Positions 35,387 to 44,777 are shown, counted from the first letter of the stretch. The stretch: DNA of 64,000 nt from Bradyrhizobium sp. AUGA SZCCT0283 (GCF_018130385.1 NZ_JAFCLU010000012.1:62001-126000), one strand, 5' to 3'. Numbers and translations: made by a program. The notes: generated by a model not told the origin, from the letters alone.

Positions 35387-36286
35387 CTACTGCCGGTAAC
35401 ACCCCTGCTCGATCTCCTCGATCAAGCCGCGCGCCTTGGGCTTCCAGCCAAGCTGCCGCGCGCGCTTCGCGCGCACGCGGCTGTTGGATGCCATCGTATC
35501 CTCCGTCGTGCCCTCGCCCCATTCGGCGGCAGCTTCTGCCATTGACATCGCCGTGGGCGGTCCCGCAAGATCCAGCATGCGGTTGATCGCCTCGCAGGCT
35601 TCGCGCATCGAATTCTCGCCGTTCTCGGCGAAATAGAAGCTGCCTGCCGGCGCCTTCTCGATGGCAAGCGCATAGAGGGTCACGAGATCGTCGATATGCA
35701 CGTTCGACCAGATATTCTCGCCGGGTCCGGCATGCGCCGCATTGCCGCGCTTTTTTGCCAGGCTGATCAGCAAAGGCACCTGCACGCTGTCAGGTCCGGC
35801 GCCAAGGCCGAGGCCGTAGATCAGGCTCGGACAGATAACGACCGGCCGGCAGTCCTTGTCGCGATGGGAGAGAATGAACTCGTTCAACGCGACCCGCGCT
35901 ACGCGCGCAGGCGATGGCGTGACGGCAGTGTCTTCGTCGAAAATGGCATCTGACCGCTCGCCCTTGGCGCGCGTGCCGACAATGCTTGAGCCCGATGTGT
36001 GGATGAACGGCTTGCCGGTTCCGGCGAGCGCGCCAAGCAGGCTCTCGACGGCGCCCTTGTGATCGGCGCTCGCCGCATTGACGACGACGTCGGCGGCCTG
36101 CGCCGCTTGCGCCAGAATTTTCCCGTCGTCGAGCGTTCCCAGCACAGGCTGGATGCCCCGCGCGCGAACCGCCGCGGCCTTCTCGGGCGAGCGCACCAGG
36201 CCCGTTACCTGATGTCCGGCGGCGATGAGATGAGCCGCAACCGATCCGCCGATATAGCCCGACGCGCCCGTGCAAAAGATTTTCAT
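35387..36286 (-). CDS. NAD-dependent epimerase/dehydratase-family protein
   Basis: The 299-residue protein is an extended short-chain dehydrogenase. It has the Rossmann motif MKIFCTGASGYIGGSVAAHL (TGASGYIGG), FIHTSGSSIVG, and a PSLIYGLG segment. The YxxxK motif is not clearly placed: the expected site reads ARVALNEF, so the classical Tyr-Lys pair is missing and the catalytic activity is uncertain. A palindromic repeat lies just upstream of the start. Convergent with the VOC gene. Confidence 0.85.
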   Translation of the reverse strand: MKIFCTGASGYIGGSVAAHLIAAGHQVTGLVRSPEKAAAVRARGIQPVLGTLDDGKILAQAAQAADVVVNAASADHKGAVESLLGALAGTGKPFIHTSGSSIVGTRAKGERSDAIFDEDTAVTPSPARVARVALNEFILSHRDKDCRPVVICPSLIYGLGLGAGPDSVQVPLLISLAKKRGNAAHAGPGENIWSNVHIDDLVTLYALAIEKAPAGSFYFAENGENSMREACEAINRMLDLAGPPTAMSMAEAAAEWGEGTTEDTMASNSRVRAKRARQLGWKPKARGLIEEIEQGCYRQ

Positions 36287-36299
36287 TCACGGTCTCCAC

Positions 36300-36383
36300 C
36301 GTCATTGCGAGGAGCGAAGCGACGAAGCAATCCATGTCGCCGCCTTCCTCACGATGGATTGCTTCGCTTCGCTCGCAATGACG
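36300..36383. repeat. palindromic repeat, CGTCATTGCGAGG type
   Basis: Left arm CGTCATTGCGAGGAGCGAAG and on to CAATCCAT; right arm ATGGATTGCTTCGCTTCGCT and on to AATGACG. The arms are inverted with an 18-base spacer. The same element recurs at 41789-41869. It lies upstream of the SDR gene and downstream of the dienelactone-hydrolase gene. Confidence 0.85.
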
Positions 36384-36396
36384 AGGAAGCGACCAG

Positions 36397-37071
36397 TTAT
36401 CCGAGATGCTTCCTGAAAAACTCCGTCGCCCTGCCCCAGGCGAGTTCCGCGGCCTGGCGGTCATGCACGGATTGCCGCTGCTCGTTGACGAAGGCGTGCT
36501 CGGCGTCATAACGGAACAGTTCGAGCGACTTGCCGGCGGCCTTCATGCCCTGCTCGAAGGCATCGACCACCTGCGGCGTGCACCAGTCGTCCTTGTTGGC
36601 GAAATGGGCCTGCAGCGGAATCTTCACATCCGCAGGCTTTGCCGCCTGCTCCGGCGGGATGCCGTAGAACACCACGCCGGCCGCAAGCTCCGGAATTTTG
36701 GCGGCGCCGATGATGGTCACCGCGCCGCCGAGGCAGAAGCCGGTCAACCCGACCTTGGCGCCGTTGCGCGACAGATATTGCACGGCGCCGCGCACGGTCT
36801 GCGTGGTGGCGTCCATGAAATCCAGCGAGTTCATCTCTTTTCCGGCCGCATCCGTGTCGTGATACGGCACCACCGTGCCCTTGTAGAGATCGGGCGCCAG
36901 CGCATCGAAGCCCGCCACCGCGAAACGGTCGCACAGGCCCTTGATCTGGTCCTGCAGGCCCCACCATTCCTGGATCACCACCACGCCCGGCGCATTGCCA
37001 CGCGCAGCGTTGGCGAGATAGCCGCTGGCATCCTTGCCGTCCGGCCGCTTGAAAGTGATGCTGGTACCCAT
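36397..37071 (-). CDS. dienelactone hydrolase family protein
   Basis: The 224-residue alpha/beta hydrolase has the nucleophile Cys in VGLTGFCLGGAVTII (GFCLGG, as in dienelactone hydrolase). VVIQEWWGLQDQIKGLCDRFA lies near the N-terminus, LAPDLYKG and an Asp/His pair (NKDDWC, YDAEHAF) complete the triad. Members hydrolyse dienelactones in chlorocatechol degradation, but many have other substrates. The start at 37071 gives the conserved MGTSITFKRPDG; a longer frame upstream crosses a palindromic repeat and is rejected. Confidence 0.93.
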   Translation of the reverse strand: MGTSITFKRPDGKDASGYLANAARGNAPGVVVIQEWWGLQDQIKGLCDRFAVAGFDALAPDLYKGTVVPYHDTDAAGKEMNSLDFMDATTQTVRGAVQYLSRNGAKVGLTGFCLGGAVTIIGAAKIPELAAGVVFYGIPPEQAAKPADVKIPLQAHFANKDDWCTPQVVDAFEQGMKAAGKSLELFRYDAEHAFVNEQRQSVHDRQAAELAWGRATEFFRKHLG

Positions 37072-37148
37072 GGGTTCCTCCGCGCTGATTTCTGAATGAT
37101 TGGCCGGCATTTTGTCCGCAGTGCGCTCCGGAAGCAATCGGGTTGCTC

Positions 37149-37251
37149 CGTCATTCCGGGATGGTCCGAAGGACCAGACCTCAGGTGTGCAATTGCACAC
37201 CGGGGAATCTCGAGATTCCGGGCTCGATGCTTCGCATCGCCCCGGAATGAC
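37149..37251. repeat. palindromic repeat, CGTCATTCCGGG type
   Basis: The ends CGTCATTCCGGG and CCCCGGAATGAC are inverted. Between them are four small perfect hairpins: GGTCC-GAA-GGACC, GGTGTGCAATTGCACACC, GGAATCTCGAGATTCC and CGATGC-TTC-GCATCG. This compound element fills the gap between fbcH and the dienelactone-hydrolase gene. A decayed relative may lie at 27120-27170. Confidence 0.85.
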
Positions 37252-37261
37252 ATTGCCCAAC

Positions 37262-37285
37262 AAAAAAGCCCCCGCAGGGGCTTTT
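37262..37285 (-). terminator. intrinsic terminator of fbcFH
   Basis: On the minus strand AAAAGCCCC-TGCG-GGGGCTTTT with a further run of T. It lies 26 bases beyond the fbcH stop (37311). A strong intrinsic terminator for the fbcFH operon. Confidence 0.9.
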
Positions 37286-37310
37286 CCGAAAATTCGCGAT
37301 GAAGAAGTGA

Positions 37311-39383
37311 TCAGTGGGCGTTGGCCCAGACCTTCTTCTTGGTGAAGTACAGCAGCACGGTGAGCAGGATCAGGAACACGAACACCTGCAGGCCGAGCTG
37401 CTTGCGCGCCTCCATATGCGGCTCCGCCGTCCACATCAGGAACGTGGTGACGTCCTTGGCGTATTGCGCGACCGTCGCCGGCGAGCCGTCGTCGTAGGTG
37501 ACCTGGCCGTCGTTCAGCGGCTTCGGCATCTTGATGGCGTGGCCGGGGAAATATTTGTTGTAGTAGGAGCCCTCAGGCAGGTTGAAACCGGCCGGGGCCT
37601 TGTCCTCATAGCCCTGCAGCAGCGCAGCCACGTAGTCCGGACCCTGCTCCTGGTATTGGGTAAAGAAGTCGATCAGGAACATCGGGAAGCCGCGCTTGTA
37701 GGAACGCGCCTTGGGAATCAGAGACAGATCGGGAGGTGCCGCGCCGCCATTGGCCACGCGGGCCGCTTGCTCGTTCGGGAACGGCGACGGGAAATAGTCC
37801 GCCGGCCGGCCCGGCCGCTCGAACATCTCGCCCTGATCGTTCGGGCCGTCCTTGATCTTGTATTCGGAGGCAAACGCCGCGGCCTGCGCCACGGAATATC
37901 CGGGACCGCCGGCATCGGCGAGGTTGCGGAACGCGACATAGGACAGGCCGTGGCAGGAGGAACAGACCTCCTTGTAGACCTTCAGGCCACGCTGCAATGC
38001 GCCGCGATCGAACTTGCCGAAGGGGCCGGAGAACGACCACTTCTGTCCGGGCGGCGAAGCGCCATGATCCTCGGCGCGCGCGTCCTGCACGCTGCCGGCG
38101 AACAATCCGCCCGCAACGAGCAGTGCAATCACCGCCGAAGCCATGGTCGCGCTCTTGCGGCCGGACTTTGCCAGCACGTCATCGGCGATCGAATTCGGTA
38201 CCGGACGCGGCTTCTCGATCCGGGAGAGCAGCGGCAGCAGGATCAGGAAATAGGCGAAGTAGCAGACCGTGAGGATGCGGCCGACGATCACATAGATGCC
38301 TTCCGGCGGCTGGGCGCCGAGATAGCCGAGCCCGATGCAGACGACGACGAACATCCAGAAGAACTGCTTGGCGAGCGGACGATATTTCGACGAGCGCGTC
38401 TTGGCGCTGTCGAGCCAGGGCAGGAACGCCAGGATGATGATCGCACCGAACATCGCGATCACGCCGGCCAGCTTGTTCGGGATCGAGCGCAGGATCGCGT
38501 AGAACGGCAGATAGTACCATTCCGGGACGATGTGCGCGGGCGTCACGCCGGGATTGGCAGGATTGTAGTTGTCGGCGTCGCCGAGGTAGTTCGGCATGTA
38601 GAAGATAAACCATGCGAAGAACAGCATGAAGCAGGAGACACCAAACATGTCCTTCATGGTCGCGTAGGGCGTGAACGGCACCGTGTCCTTTTCGGTCTTC
38701 GGCTCGACGCCGGCCGGATTGTTCTGGCCCGCGACATGCAACGCCCAGACGTGCAGCACCACCACGCCGGCGATCACGAACGGCAGCAGATAATGGAGCG
38801 AGAAGAAGCGGTTCAGCGTCGGGTTGCCGATGGAATAGCCGCCCCACAGCAGCGTCACGATGCTCTCGCCGAAATACGGCACGGCCGAGAACAGGTTGGT
38901 GATGACGGTCGCGCCCCAGAAGCTCATCTGGCCCCACGGCAGCACGTAGCCCATGAAGCCGGTCGCCATCATCAGGAGGTAGATGATGACGCCGAGGATC
39001 CACAGCACTTCACGCGGCTCCTTGTACGACCCGTAATAGAGACCGCGGAACATGTGAATGTAGACGGCGAAGAAGAACATCGACGCGCCGCTGGCGTGGA
39101 TATTGCGCAGCAGCCAGCCATAATTGACGTCGCGGACGATGAGCTCGACGGACTTGAAGGCGAGATCGGCATGCGGCGTGTAGTGCATCGCCAGGATCAC
39201 GCCGGTCAGGATCTGCACGCCCAGCATCAGCGACAAGATGGCGCCGAACGTCCACCAGTAGTTCAGGTTACGCGGCGTCGGATACGCCACGAACGACGAA
39301 TGCATGAGTCCCATGATCGGGAGGCGCCGTTCGATCCACTTCAAGGCGGGATTGGTCGGCTGGAAATCGGATGGTCCGCTCAT
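37311..39383 (-). CDS. fbcH: fused cytochrome b/c1 (bc1 complex)
   Basis: The 690-residue polyprotein holds cytochrome b (residues 1 to about 410, with the eight-helix core, [20 protein letters not shown] and [14 protein letters not shown]) and cytochrome c1 (about 430-690). The c1 part has an internal signal-like helix ([22 protein letters not shown]), the haem motif CSSCH at about residue 472, and a C-terminal membrane anchor. In Bradyrhizobium FbcH is cut into the two cytochromes. The bc1 complex passes electrons from quinol to cytochrome c. The gene follows fbcF. Confidence 0.97.
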   Translation of the reverse strand: MSGPSDFQPTNPALKWIERRLPIMGLMHSSFVAYPTPRNLNYWWTFGAILSLMLGVQILTGVILAMHYTPHADLAFKSVELIVRDVNYGWLLRNIHASGASMFFFAVYIHMFRGLYYGSYKEPREVLWILGVIIYLLMMATGFMGYVLPWGQMSFWGATVITNLFSAVPYFGESIVTLLWGGYSIGNPTLNRFFSLHYLLPFVIAGVVVLHVWALHVAGQNNPAGVEPKTEKDTVPFTPYATMKDMFGVSCFMLFFAWFIFYMPNYLGDADNYNPANPGVTPAHIVPEWYYLPFYAILRSIPNKLAGVIAMFGAIIILAFLPWLDSAKTRSSKYRPLAKQFFWMFVVVCIGLGYLGAQPPEGIYVIVGRILTVCYFAYFLILLPLLSRIEKPRPVPNSIADDVLAKSGRKSATMASAVIALLVAGGLFAGSVQDARAEDHGASPPGQKWSFSGPFGKFDRGALQRGLKVYKEVCSSCHGLSYVAFRNLADAGGPGYSVAQAAAFASEYKIKDGPNDQGEMFERPGRPADYFPSPFPNEQAARVANGGAAPPDLSLIPKARSYKRGFPMFLIDFFTQYQEQGPDYVAALLQGYEDKAPAGFNLPEGSYYNKYFPGHAIKMPKPLNDGQVTYDDGSPATVAQYAKDVTTFLMWTAEPHMEARKQLGLQVFVFLILLTVLLYFTKKKVWANAH

Positions 39384-39448
39384 TGATGCGATCCTGAGGA
39401 AGTAAAACGACGCGACGGGTTAAGGGGTCTCGGACAAGGTCCGAGCCC

Positions 39449-39979
39449 TTAGCCGATCTGGATTTTGGTGTCGGAAACGAATGTGTAGGGCGGCACGGGC
39501 AGGTTGCTCGGCGCGGGTCCCTGACGGATGCGGCCCGAGGTGTCGTAGACCGAACCGTGGCAGGGGCAGAAGAAGCCGTCGTAAGCGCCCTCATGGGCGA
39601 TCGGGATACAGCCGAGATGCGTGCAGATACCGATCACGACCAGCCACTGGTCATGACCGGCCTTGACGCGCTGCTCGTCGCTCTCCGGATCGGGCAGGCT
39701 CGATACAGCCACCTTGCGGGCCTCATCAATCTGCTTCTTGGTCCGGTGGCTGATGTAGATCGGCTTGCCGCGCCAGAACACCTTGATGTCCTGTCCTTCG
39801 GCGATCGGGGCCAGGTCGACCTCAATCGGCGCGCCGGCCGCGATCGTCGAGGCATCCGGGTTCATCTGGGAAACCAGCGGCCACACCGTGGCAGCCGCGC
39901 CTACGGCGGCGACGGCTCCCGTTGCAACAAAAAGGAAATCACGGCGTGTCGGATGGTCCGCCGAAGACGCTGTCGTCAC
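39449..39979 (-). CDS. fbcF: ubiquinol-cytochrome c reductase Rieske subunit
   Basis: From a GTG at 39979 the protein is 176 residues. It has an N-terminal twin-arginine-type anchor ([24 protein letters not shown]) and the Rieske cluster in CTHLGC and CPCHGS. Both cysteines of the bc1-type disulfide are present, unlike AioB in this window. A longer ATG frame adds an improbable basic N-terminus. It is the first gene of fbcFH. Confidence 0.95.
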   Translation of the reverse strand: MTTASSADHPTRRDFLFVATGAVAAVGAAATVWPLVSQMNPDASTIAAGAPIEVDLAPIAEGQDIKVFWRGKPIYISHRTKKQIDEARKVAVSSLPDPESDEQRVKAGHDQWLVVIGICTHLGCIPIAHEGAYDGFFCPCHGSVYDTSGRIRQGPAPSNLPVPPYTFVSDTKIQIG

Positions 39980-40259
39980 GATTCCAAGCCCTTTCTTATC
40001 TGCAGCCAGCGGAACCGCCCCGGAGGCGCCAAAAGCGCGATCCGGAAGAGGCTGCCGGCGCCCGCGGCCCCCGCGGCGGCAGAAAAACCGCTTTTCCTCC
40101 CCCAATCCGGCGGAACAAGCAGTCCAGAATCGTTCTATTGGCACCCTTGCCGTAAGAGCGCAAGCCCGCTATCGGCTCGCAAGCGTGCAATGCACTAAAT
40201 CCGCGCCCGACCGTGATTTATTCAATACATTTCACCCGCGCTTCCGAAGTCTCGACACC

Positions 40260-40745
40260 ATGCAGATTGCGCTTTTCCAGCCCGATATCCCTCAGAACAC
40301 CGGGACGATCCTGCGCCTGTGTGCATGCCTGGGCGCGGCCGCCCATATCATCGAGCCGGCCGGATTTCCGACCTCGGACCGGCATTTCCGCCGGGCGGGA
40401 ATGGACTACCTCGATCACGTCGCGCTTACTCGTCACGACTCATGGCAAAAATTCGAGCAATGGCGTAACGAAGCGGGTTTCCGGCTGGTGCTGTTTACGA
40501 CCAAGGGAGCCGGTTCCTATCTGGATTTCAGCTACCGGCGGGACGATGTCCTGCTGTTCGGGCGGGAATCCGCAGGGGTCACGGCTGAAGTCGCCGCCGC
40601 TGCCGATGCGCGGCTGGTGATCCCGATCAGGCCGGACTTGCGTTCGCTCAATGTGGCCATGGCGGCCGCCATGGCACTGGGCGAGGCGCTGCGGCAGACG
40701 GATCACCCGATGGCGGGCGAGATCGGTTCCAGGGAGAAGGTGTGA
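40260..40745 (+). CDS. trmL: tRNA (cytidine/uridine-2'-O-)-methyltransferase TrmL
   Basis: The 161-residue SPOUT protein begins MQIALFQPDIPQNTGTILRLCACLG and has HIIEPAGFPTSDRHFRRAGMDYLDHV, LLFGRESAG and a C-terminal IPIRPDLRSLNVAMAAAMALGEALRQ (the trefoil knot with the AdoMet site). TrmL methylates the wobble base of tRNA-Leu. The stop overlaps queE's GTG (GTGA). The upstream sequence is not coding. Confidence 0.95.
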   Translation: MQIALFQPDIPQNTGTILRLCACLGAAAHIIEPAGFPTSDRHFRRAGMDYLDHVALTRHDSWQKFEQWRNEAGFRLVLFTTKGAGSYLDFSYRRDDVLLFGRESAGVTAEVAAAADARLVIPIRPDLRSLNVAMAAAMALGEALRQTDHPMAGEIGSREKV

Positions 40746-41374
40746 GCTACGCGGTCAAAGAGATATTCCTGACCTTGCAGGGCGAAGGCGCGCACGCCGG
40801 CCGCGCGGCGGTGTTTTGCCGTTTTTCCGGCTGCAACCTCTGGAGCGGCCGCGAACAGGACCGCGCCGGCGCCACCTGCAAGTTCTGCGATACCGACTTT
40901 GTCGGCACCGACGGTACGCTGGGCGGCCGCTATGCCACGGCGGACGAACTCGCCGACGTCATCGCCGGGCAATGGACCGGCGACAATACCAACCGCTATG
41001 TGGTCCTGACCGGCGGCGAGCCGCTGCTGCAGGTCGATAGCCCCTTCATCGATGCGCTGCATGCGCGCGGCTTCGCCATCGGCATCGAGACCAATGGGAC
41101 GATCGAACCGCCCGACGGGATGGACTGGGTCTGCGTCAGCCCGAAAGCCGGCGCCGACCTTGTGGTGCGCCGCGGCCACGAATTGAAGCTGGTCTATCCG
41201 CAGGCCGGCGCCGCGCCGGAAGATTTTGCGGAGCTCGATTTCGAACGCTTTTCGCTGCAGCCGATGGATGGGCCCGAATTGATCGAAAACACCGCGCGCA
41301 CGGTCGACTACTGCCTGCGCCATCCGCAATGGCGGCTCAGCCTGCAGACGCACAAGACACTCGGCATCAGATAA
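40742..41374 (+). CDS. queE: 7-carboxy-7-deazaguanine synthase QueE
   Basis: The 210-residue radical SAM enzyme makes CDG from carboxytetrahydropterin. The cluster motif is the expanded C-x14-C-x2-C form, CRFSGCNLWSGREQDRAGAT and CKFC, as in long-form QueE. EIFLTLQGEGAHAGRAAVF and VLTGGEPLLQ complete it. GTG start, overlapping trmL by four bases. The 3' end has a tandem 18-base duplication. Confidence 0.96.
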   Translation: MSYAVKEIFLTLQGEGAHAGRAAVFCRFSGCNLWSGREQDRAGATCKFCDTDFVGTDGTLGGRYATADELADVIAGQWTGDNTNRYVVLTGGEPLLQVDSPFIDALHARGFAIGIETNGTIEPPDGMDWVCVSPKAGADLVVRRGHELKLVYPQAGAAPEDFAELDFERFSLQPMDGPELIENTARTVDYCLRHPQWRLSLQTHKTLGIR

Positions 41375-41393
41375 GCACTTGGCATCAGATAGG
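41358..41393 (+). repeat. tandem 18-bp duplication at the queE stop
   Basis: CACTCGGCATCAGATAAG is followed directly by CACTTGGCATCAGATAGG, 16 of 18 bases the same. The first copy holds the queE stop TAA; in the second the same frame would read ALGIR and stop at TAG. It is a small slip-type duplication in the queE-queD gap. Confidence 0.85.
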
Positions 41394-41408
41394 ATTCAGA
41401 TTTTCAAG

Positions 41409-41774
41409 ATGTGGGAACTGACGAAATCATTTCGCTTCGAGGCCGCGCATTCGCTGAAGGGCACGACCTTCGGCGCGGCCAGCGAGGAAATTCACGGCCA
41501 CTCGTTTCGCGCCGAGGTGAGCGTGCGCGGCACGCCCGATCGGCAAACCGGCATGGTGCTGGATCTCGGCCTGCTCGAACGCAGTATGGAAGAGGTCCGC
41601 AAGACGCTCGACCACAAGCTCCTGAACAAGGTCGAGGCGCTGGGAACGCCGACGCTGGAGAACCTGTCGCGGTTCATCTGGGAACGGGTCCAGCACGCCG
41701 GCAAGATCACCCGTGTCAGCGTTCATCGCGACAGTTGCAACGAGAGCTGTACCTACTTTGGGCCGCAAGGCTAG
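41409..41774 (+). CDS. queD: 6-carboxytetrahydropterin synthase QueD
   Basis: The 121-residue enzyme converts dihydroneopterin triphosphate to carboxytetrahydropterin. It has FRFEAAHSL (zinc His), GHSFRAEVSVRG (two His), LDHKLLNKV and a C-terminal SVHRDSCNESCTYFG. Length standard. The ATG at 41409 gives the conserved MWELTKSFRFEAAHS. Adjacent queE makes the next step. Confidence 0.95.
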   Translation: MWELTKSFRFEAAHSLKGTTFGAASEEIHGHSFRAEVSVRGTPDRQTGMVLDLGLLERSMEEVRKTLDHKLLNKVEALGTPTLENLSRFIWERVQHAGKITRVSVHRDSCNESCTYFGPQG

Positions 41775-41788
41775 GAGATAGATTTTTC

Positions 41789-41869
41789 CGTCATTGCGAG
41801 CGGAGCGAAGCAATCCATCGTGCCGCGAAAAGAATGGATTGCTTCGTCGCTTCGCTCCTCGCAATGACG
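41789..41869. repeat. palindromic repeat, CGTCATTGCGAG type
   Basis: Left arm CGTCATTGCGAGCGGAGCGA and on to AATCCAT; right arm ATGGATTGCTTCGTCGCTTC and on to GCAATGACG. It is the same family as 36300-36383. It lies between queD and hemF. Confidence 0.85.
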
Positions 41870-41893
41870 TAGAGGAAGGTTAGGGAATTCCGA

Positions 41894-42781
41894 ATGGATG
41901 TGTCGCTGATTGAAGATCGCAAGACGCGCGCGAGAGCCTGGTTCGAAGCCTTGCGCAACGACATCTGCGCGGCCTTCGAGCGGCTGGAAGACGATGCGCC
42001 GGCTTCGCTCTATCCCGGCGACGCCGGACGCTTCGTGCGCACGCCCTGGGACCGCACCGACCACACCGGCAAGCCCGGCGGCGGCGGCGTGATGTCAATG
42101 ATGCACGGGCGGCTGTTCGAAAAGGTCGGCGTGCACTGTTCCACCGTGCACGGCGAGTTCGCGCCGGAATTCCGTGCACAGATTCCGGGCGCGGCCGACG
42201 ATCCCCGGTTCTGGGCGTCTGGCATTTCGCTGATCGCCCACATGCGGAACCCGCATGTGCCGGCCGTGCACATGAACACCCGCTTCGTGGTCACCACCAA
42301 GGCGTGGTTCGGCGGCGGGGCTGACCTGACGCCGGTGCTGGACCGGCGGCGCACCCAGGAGGACCCGGACACACTGGCCTTCCATCAGGCGATGAAGGAA
42401 GCCTGCGGGGGATCGAACGGTGTCGCCGACTACGGCAAATACAAAAAATGGTGCGACGAATATTTTTACTTGCCGCATCGCAAGGAAGCCCGCGGCATCG
42501 GCGGCATTTTCTACGACTGGCACGATTCCGGCGACTGGGACGCCGACCTCGCCTTCACGCAGGACGTCGGCCGCGCCTTTCTGAAGATCTATCCCGAACT
42601 CGTCCGACGCAATTTCGCCCTCCCCTGGAACGCCGCCGACCGCGAGGAACAGTTGATCCGGCGCGGGCGCTATGTCGAATTCAACCTGCTGTACGACCGC
42701 GGCACCATCTTCGGGCTGAAAACCGGCGGCAACGTGGATTCTATTCTCTCGTCGATGCCGCCGGAGGTAAAGTGGCCATGA
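41894..42781 (+). CDS. hemF: oxygen-dependent coproporphyrinogen III oxidase
   Basis: The 295-residue enzyme decarboxylates coproporphyrinogen III to protoporphyrinogen IX with O2. It contains [50 protein letters not shown] and [13 protein letters not shown], and ends [34 protein letters not shown]. All are highly conserved in HemF. A repeat precedes the gene. Confidence 0.97.
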   Translation: MDVSLIEDRKTRARAWFEALRNDICAAFERLEDDAPASLYPGDAGRFVRTPWDRTDHTGKPGGGGVMSMMHGRLFEKVGVHCSTVHGEFAPEFRAQIPGAADDPRFWASGISLIAHMRNPHVPAVHMNTRFVVTTKAWFGGGADLTPVLDRRRTQEDPDTLAFHQAMKEACGGSNGVADYGKYKKWCDEYFYLPHRKEARGIGGIFYDWHDSGDWDADLAFTQDVGRAFLKIYPELVRRNFALPWNAADREEQLIRRGRYVEFNLLYDRGTIFGLKTGGNVDSILSSMPPEVKWP

Positions 42782-42856
42782 TTGGACTGTCATGATCGGC
42801 TTGTCATGACCGATCGCTAGGGTGCGAATCGCGTCATGCATTACAAGGAGCAGATC

Positions 42857-43111
42857 ATGGATTTGAAACCGGGCGATGTCGTCATTCTGAAGTCCGGCGG
42901 CCATCCGCTTAGCGTGGTGGAAGTCAACGACGGCAATGTTGCGTGCGTGTGGATGGGCAACGAAGGCGATCTCTTTCGCGAGACGCTGCCATTGGCGGTG
43001 CTTGAACTCGCCGAGCACGATACGTCGGATGACGAAGAGGAAGACGACGAAGAAGACGATGACGACGAAGAGGAAGAGGACGAAGAGGACGAGCACAACA
43101 AGGTCGCCTGA
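42857..43111 (+). CDS. YodC-family (DUF2158) protein with acidic tail
   Basis: The 84-residue protein begins with the YodC/DUF2158 domain: MDLKPGDVVILKSGGHPLSVVEVNDGNVACVWMGNEGDLFRETLPLAVLEL. After residue 56 nearly every residue is Asp or Glu, about 22 acidic residues in the stretch DDEEEDDEEDDDDEEEEDEE. The ATG at 42857 starts the domain; one at 42836 is alternative. Function unknown. The tail is encoded by a purine-rich strand. Confidence 0.88.
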   Translation: MDLKPGDVVILKSGGHPLSVVEVNDGNVACVWMGNEGDLFRETLPLAVLELAEHDTSDDEEEDDEEDDDDEEEEDEEDEHNKVA

Positions 43112-43199
43112 GCGATTTCGGCGTCGTCCGGCATCCACAGCCCGGCGACGTCGTTTCCTGGAATTGGACCCCGTGCAGGGGATCTGATATTCGCGGCAA

Positions 43200-43225
43200 G
43201 TCGACCGCGGCTTCCCGCGGTCGAC
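43200..43225. terminator. perfect 11-bp hairpin
   Basis: GTCGACCGCGG / CCGCGGTCGAC with a CTTC loop lies in the 143-base gap between the YodC-like gene and the HAD gene. There is no T-run. The stem is very stable and could be a Rho-type end or processing site. Confidence 0.5.
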
Positions 43226-43254
43226 AGCGCTGGAAGCGAAATGGCCGTGAAACG

Positions 43255-43983
43255 ATGACCCACCTGCCCCGTGCCATGCTGATCGACATGGACGACACCA
43301 TCCTGTCAGCCTATGGCCGCCCCGAGATCGCCTGGCACAACGTCGCCGCGGAATTCGCCGCCGAGTTCGGGCCGTTGACCTCGCAGCAGGTTGCTACCGC
43401 CGTTCTGGATTCCGCGCGCAAATTCTGGGCGGTCGCGGGAGCCGAATGGCGGCTGAAGCTGGATGAGGCGCGGCGCGTGACCGTCACGCGCGGATTTGCC
43501 GCCCTTGCCGCAGGCGGCCACACGCTGCCCGAGGATCTTGCGGTACGGCTCGCCGACCGCTTCACCGCCTACCGCGAAGAGGAAATGTTCGTCTTCCCCG
43601 GCGCGCATGACGCCATCGACGGACTGAAGGCGCGCGGCGTCAAGCTGGCGCTGGTGACGAACGGCGCCGCCGGCGCCCAGCGCGCCAAGGTCGAACGTTT
43701 TGCGCTGTCCGACCGTTTCGATCACATCCAGATCGAGGGCGAGCACGGTTTCGGCAAGCCGGACGAGCGCGCCTATCTGCACGCCATGCAGACGCTCGGC
43801 GTCACCGCATCCGAAACCTGGATGATCGGCGACAATCTGGAATGGGAGGTCGAGGCGCCGCAGCGGCTCGGCATCTACGCCATCTGGATCGACGTGCATG
43901 GCGACGGCCTGCCGCCGGATTCCACCGTGAAGCCCGACCGCATCATCCGCTCGCTGACGGAACTGCTGCCCCGCGGGCGTTGA
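43255..43983 (+). CDS. HAD-family hydrolase
   Basis: The 242-residue protein has the HAD nucleophile DMDDTILS (motif I, about residues 11-18), LALVTNGAAGAQRAK (motif II), a Lys region GKPDERAY and WMIGDNLEWEVEAP (motif IV). The cap region is helical (C1). It resembles phosphoglycolate-phosphatase-like or YjjG-type HADs. The substrate is not deducible. The ATG at 43255 is used; convergent with the TSUP gene. Confidence 0.92.
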   Translation: MTHLPRAMLIDMDDTILSAYGRPEIAWHNVAAEFAAEFGPLTSQQVATAVLDSARKFWAVAGAEWRLKLDEARRVTVTRGFAALAAGGHTLPEDLAVRLADRFTAYREEEMFVFPGAHDAIDGLKARGVKLALVTNGAAGAQRAKVERFALSDRFDHIQIEGEHGFGKPDERAYLHAMQTLGVTASETWMIGDNLEWEVEAPQRLGIYAIWIDVHGDGLPPDSTVKPDRIIRSLTELLPRGR

Positions 43984-44015
43984 TAGAGCGGTTGAAGTTC
44001 CATTGTCGGTCTAGA

Positions 44016-44777
44016 TCAGTGCCGCAGCACCGCCGTGATCATGACGACGCCGCCGACCATCACGGCGGCATCGAGGATCGCCGTGTGGATATGCACCGGC
44101 ATGCGCTCGACGAAGGCTTTTGCGAGGAACGCGCCGGGAATCGCGATGGCGCCGATCAAGAGCGCAAAGGCCAGCACCTGCGCGGTGACGACGCCGGCCA
44201 GGCCGAATACCGAAATCTTGATGACGCTGGTCACCACCGAAATCATGGCGTCGGTGGCAATCACCGCCGCTCCCTCGAGCCCCGACGCCATCAACAGCGA
44301 CAGCAGGATCACACCGGAGCCTGAGGTGCCGCCGACCACCACGCCATAGCCCACCGCGCTCACACCGAGGCCGGTGTCGCCAATCCTGATCTCGCGCTTC
44401 TTGGCCAACCGGCGCAGCGGCACGCTCAGGATCAGCATGCTGCCGATCACCAGCGCCGCGCCCGCGCTGCTAAGCCGCGTGTAACCGTAGGCGCCGAGCG
44501 CGGTGGTCAGCGCGGCGGCCCCGATCACAATCAGGGCGCGCCTCCGGTCGGCGTAACGGAAATAGGCCACGAAGCGGCTGATATTGGTGATGATCGCCGA
44601 TATCGCGATGATCGGCACCACGGGCTCGGCCCCGATCAGCGGCACGAGCACCAGCGGCATCAAGGCGCCGGTGCCATAGCCAGCAAGGCCGCCGACGATG
44701 GAGGCCAGCAGCGCCGTGCCACCAACCAGCACGAGCTGGCCGAGCGAAATGTCGGCGAAGCCGGCGAGAATATTCAC
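44016..44777 (-). CDS. TauE/SafE-type (TSUP) membrane transporter
   Basis: The 253-residue protein has about eight membrane segments in two repeats, with GGLAGYGTGALMPLVLVPLIG and YGVVVGGTSGSGVILLSLLM typical of TSUP transporters that move sulfite or other anions. Substrate unknown. Its start overlaps the cca stop by four bases, last gene in a tightly packed group. Confidence 0.9.
   Translation of the reverse strand: MNILAGFADISLGQLVLVGGTALLASIVGGLAGYGTGALMPLVLVPLIGAEPVVPIIAISAIITNISRFVAYFRYADRRRALIVIGAAALTTALGAYGYTRLSSAGAALVIGSMLILSVPLRRLAKKREIRIGDTGLGVSAVGYGVVVGGTSGSGVILLSLLMASGLEGAAVIATDAMISVVTSVIKISVFGLAGVVTAQVLAFALLIGAIAIPGAFLAKAFVERMPVHIHTAILDAAVMVGGVVMITAVLRH

Noticed and set aside
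37314-39386. Open frame of 690 codons on the plus strand opposite fbcH
   Set aside because: The predicted protein is His/Arg/Asp-rich without any fold motif. fbcH on the other strand has clear cytochrome motifs, so this is an antisense shadow of high-GC coding.
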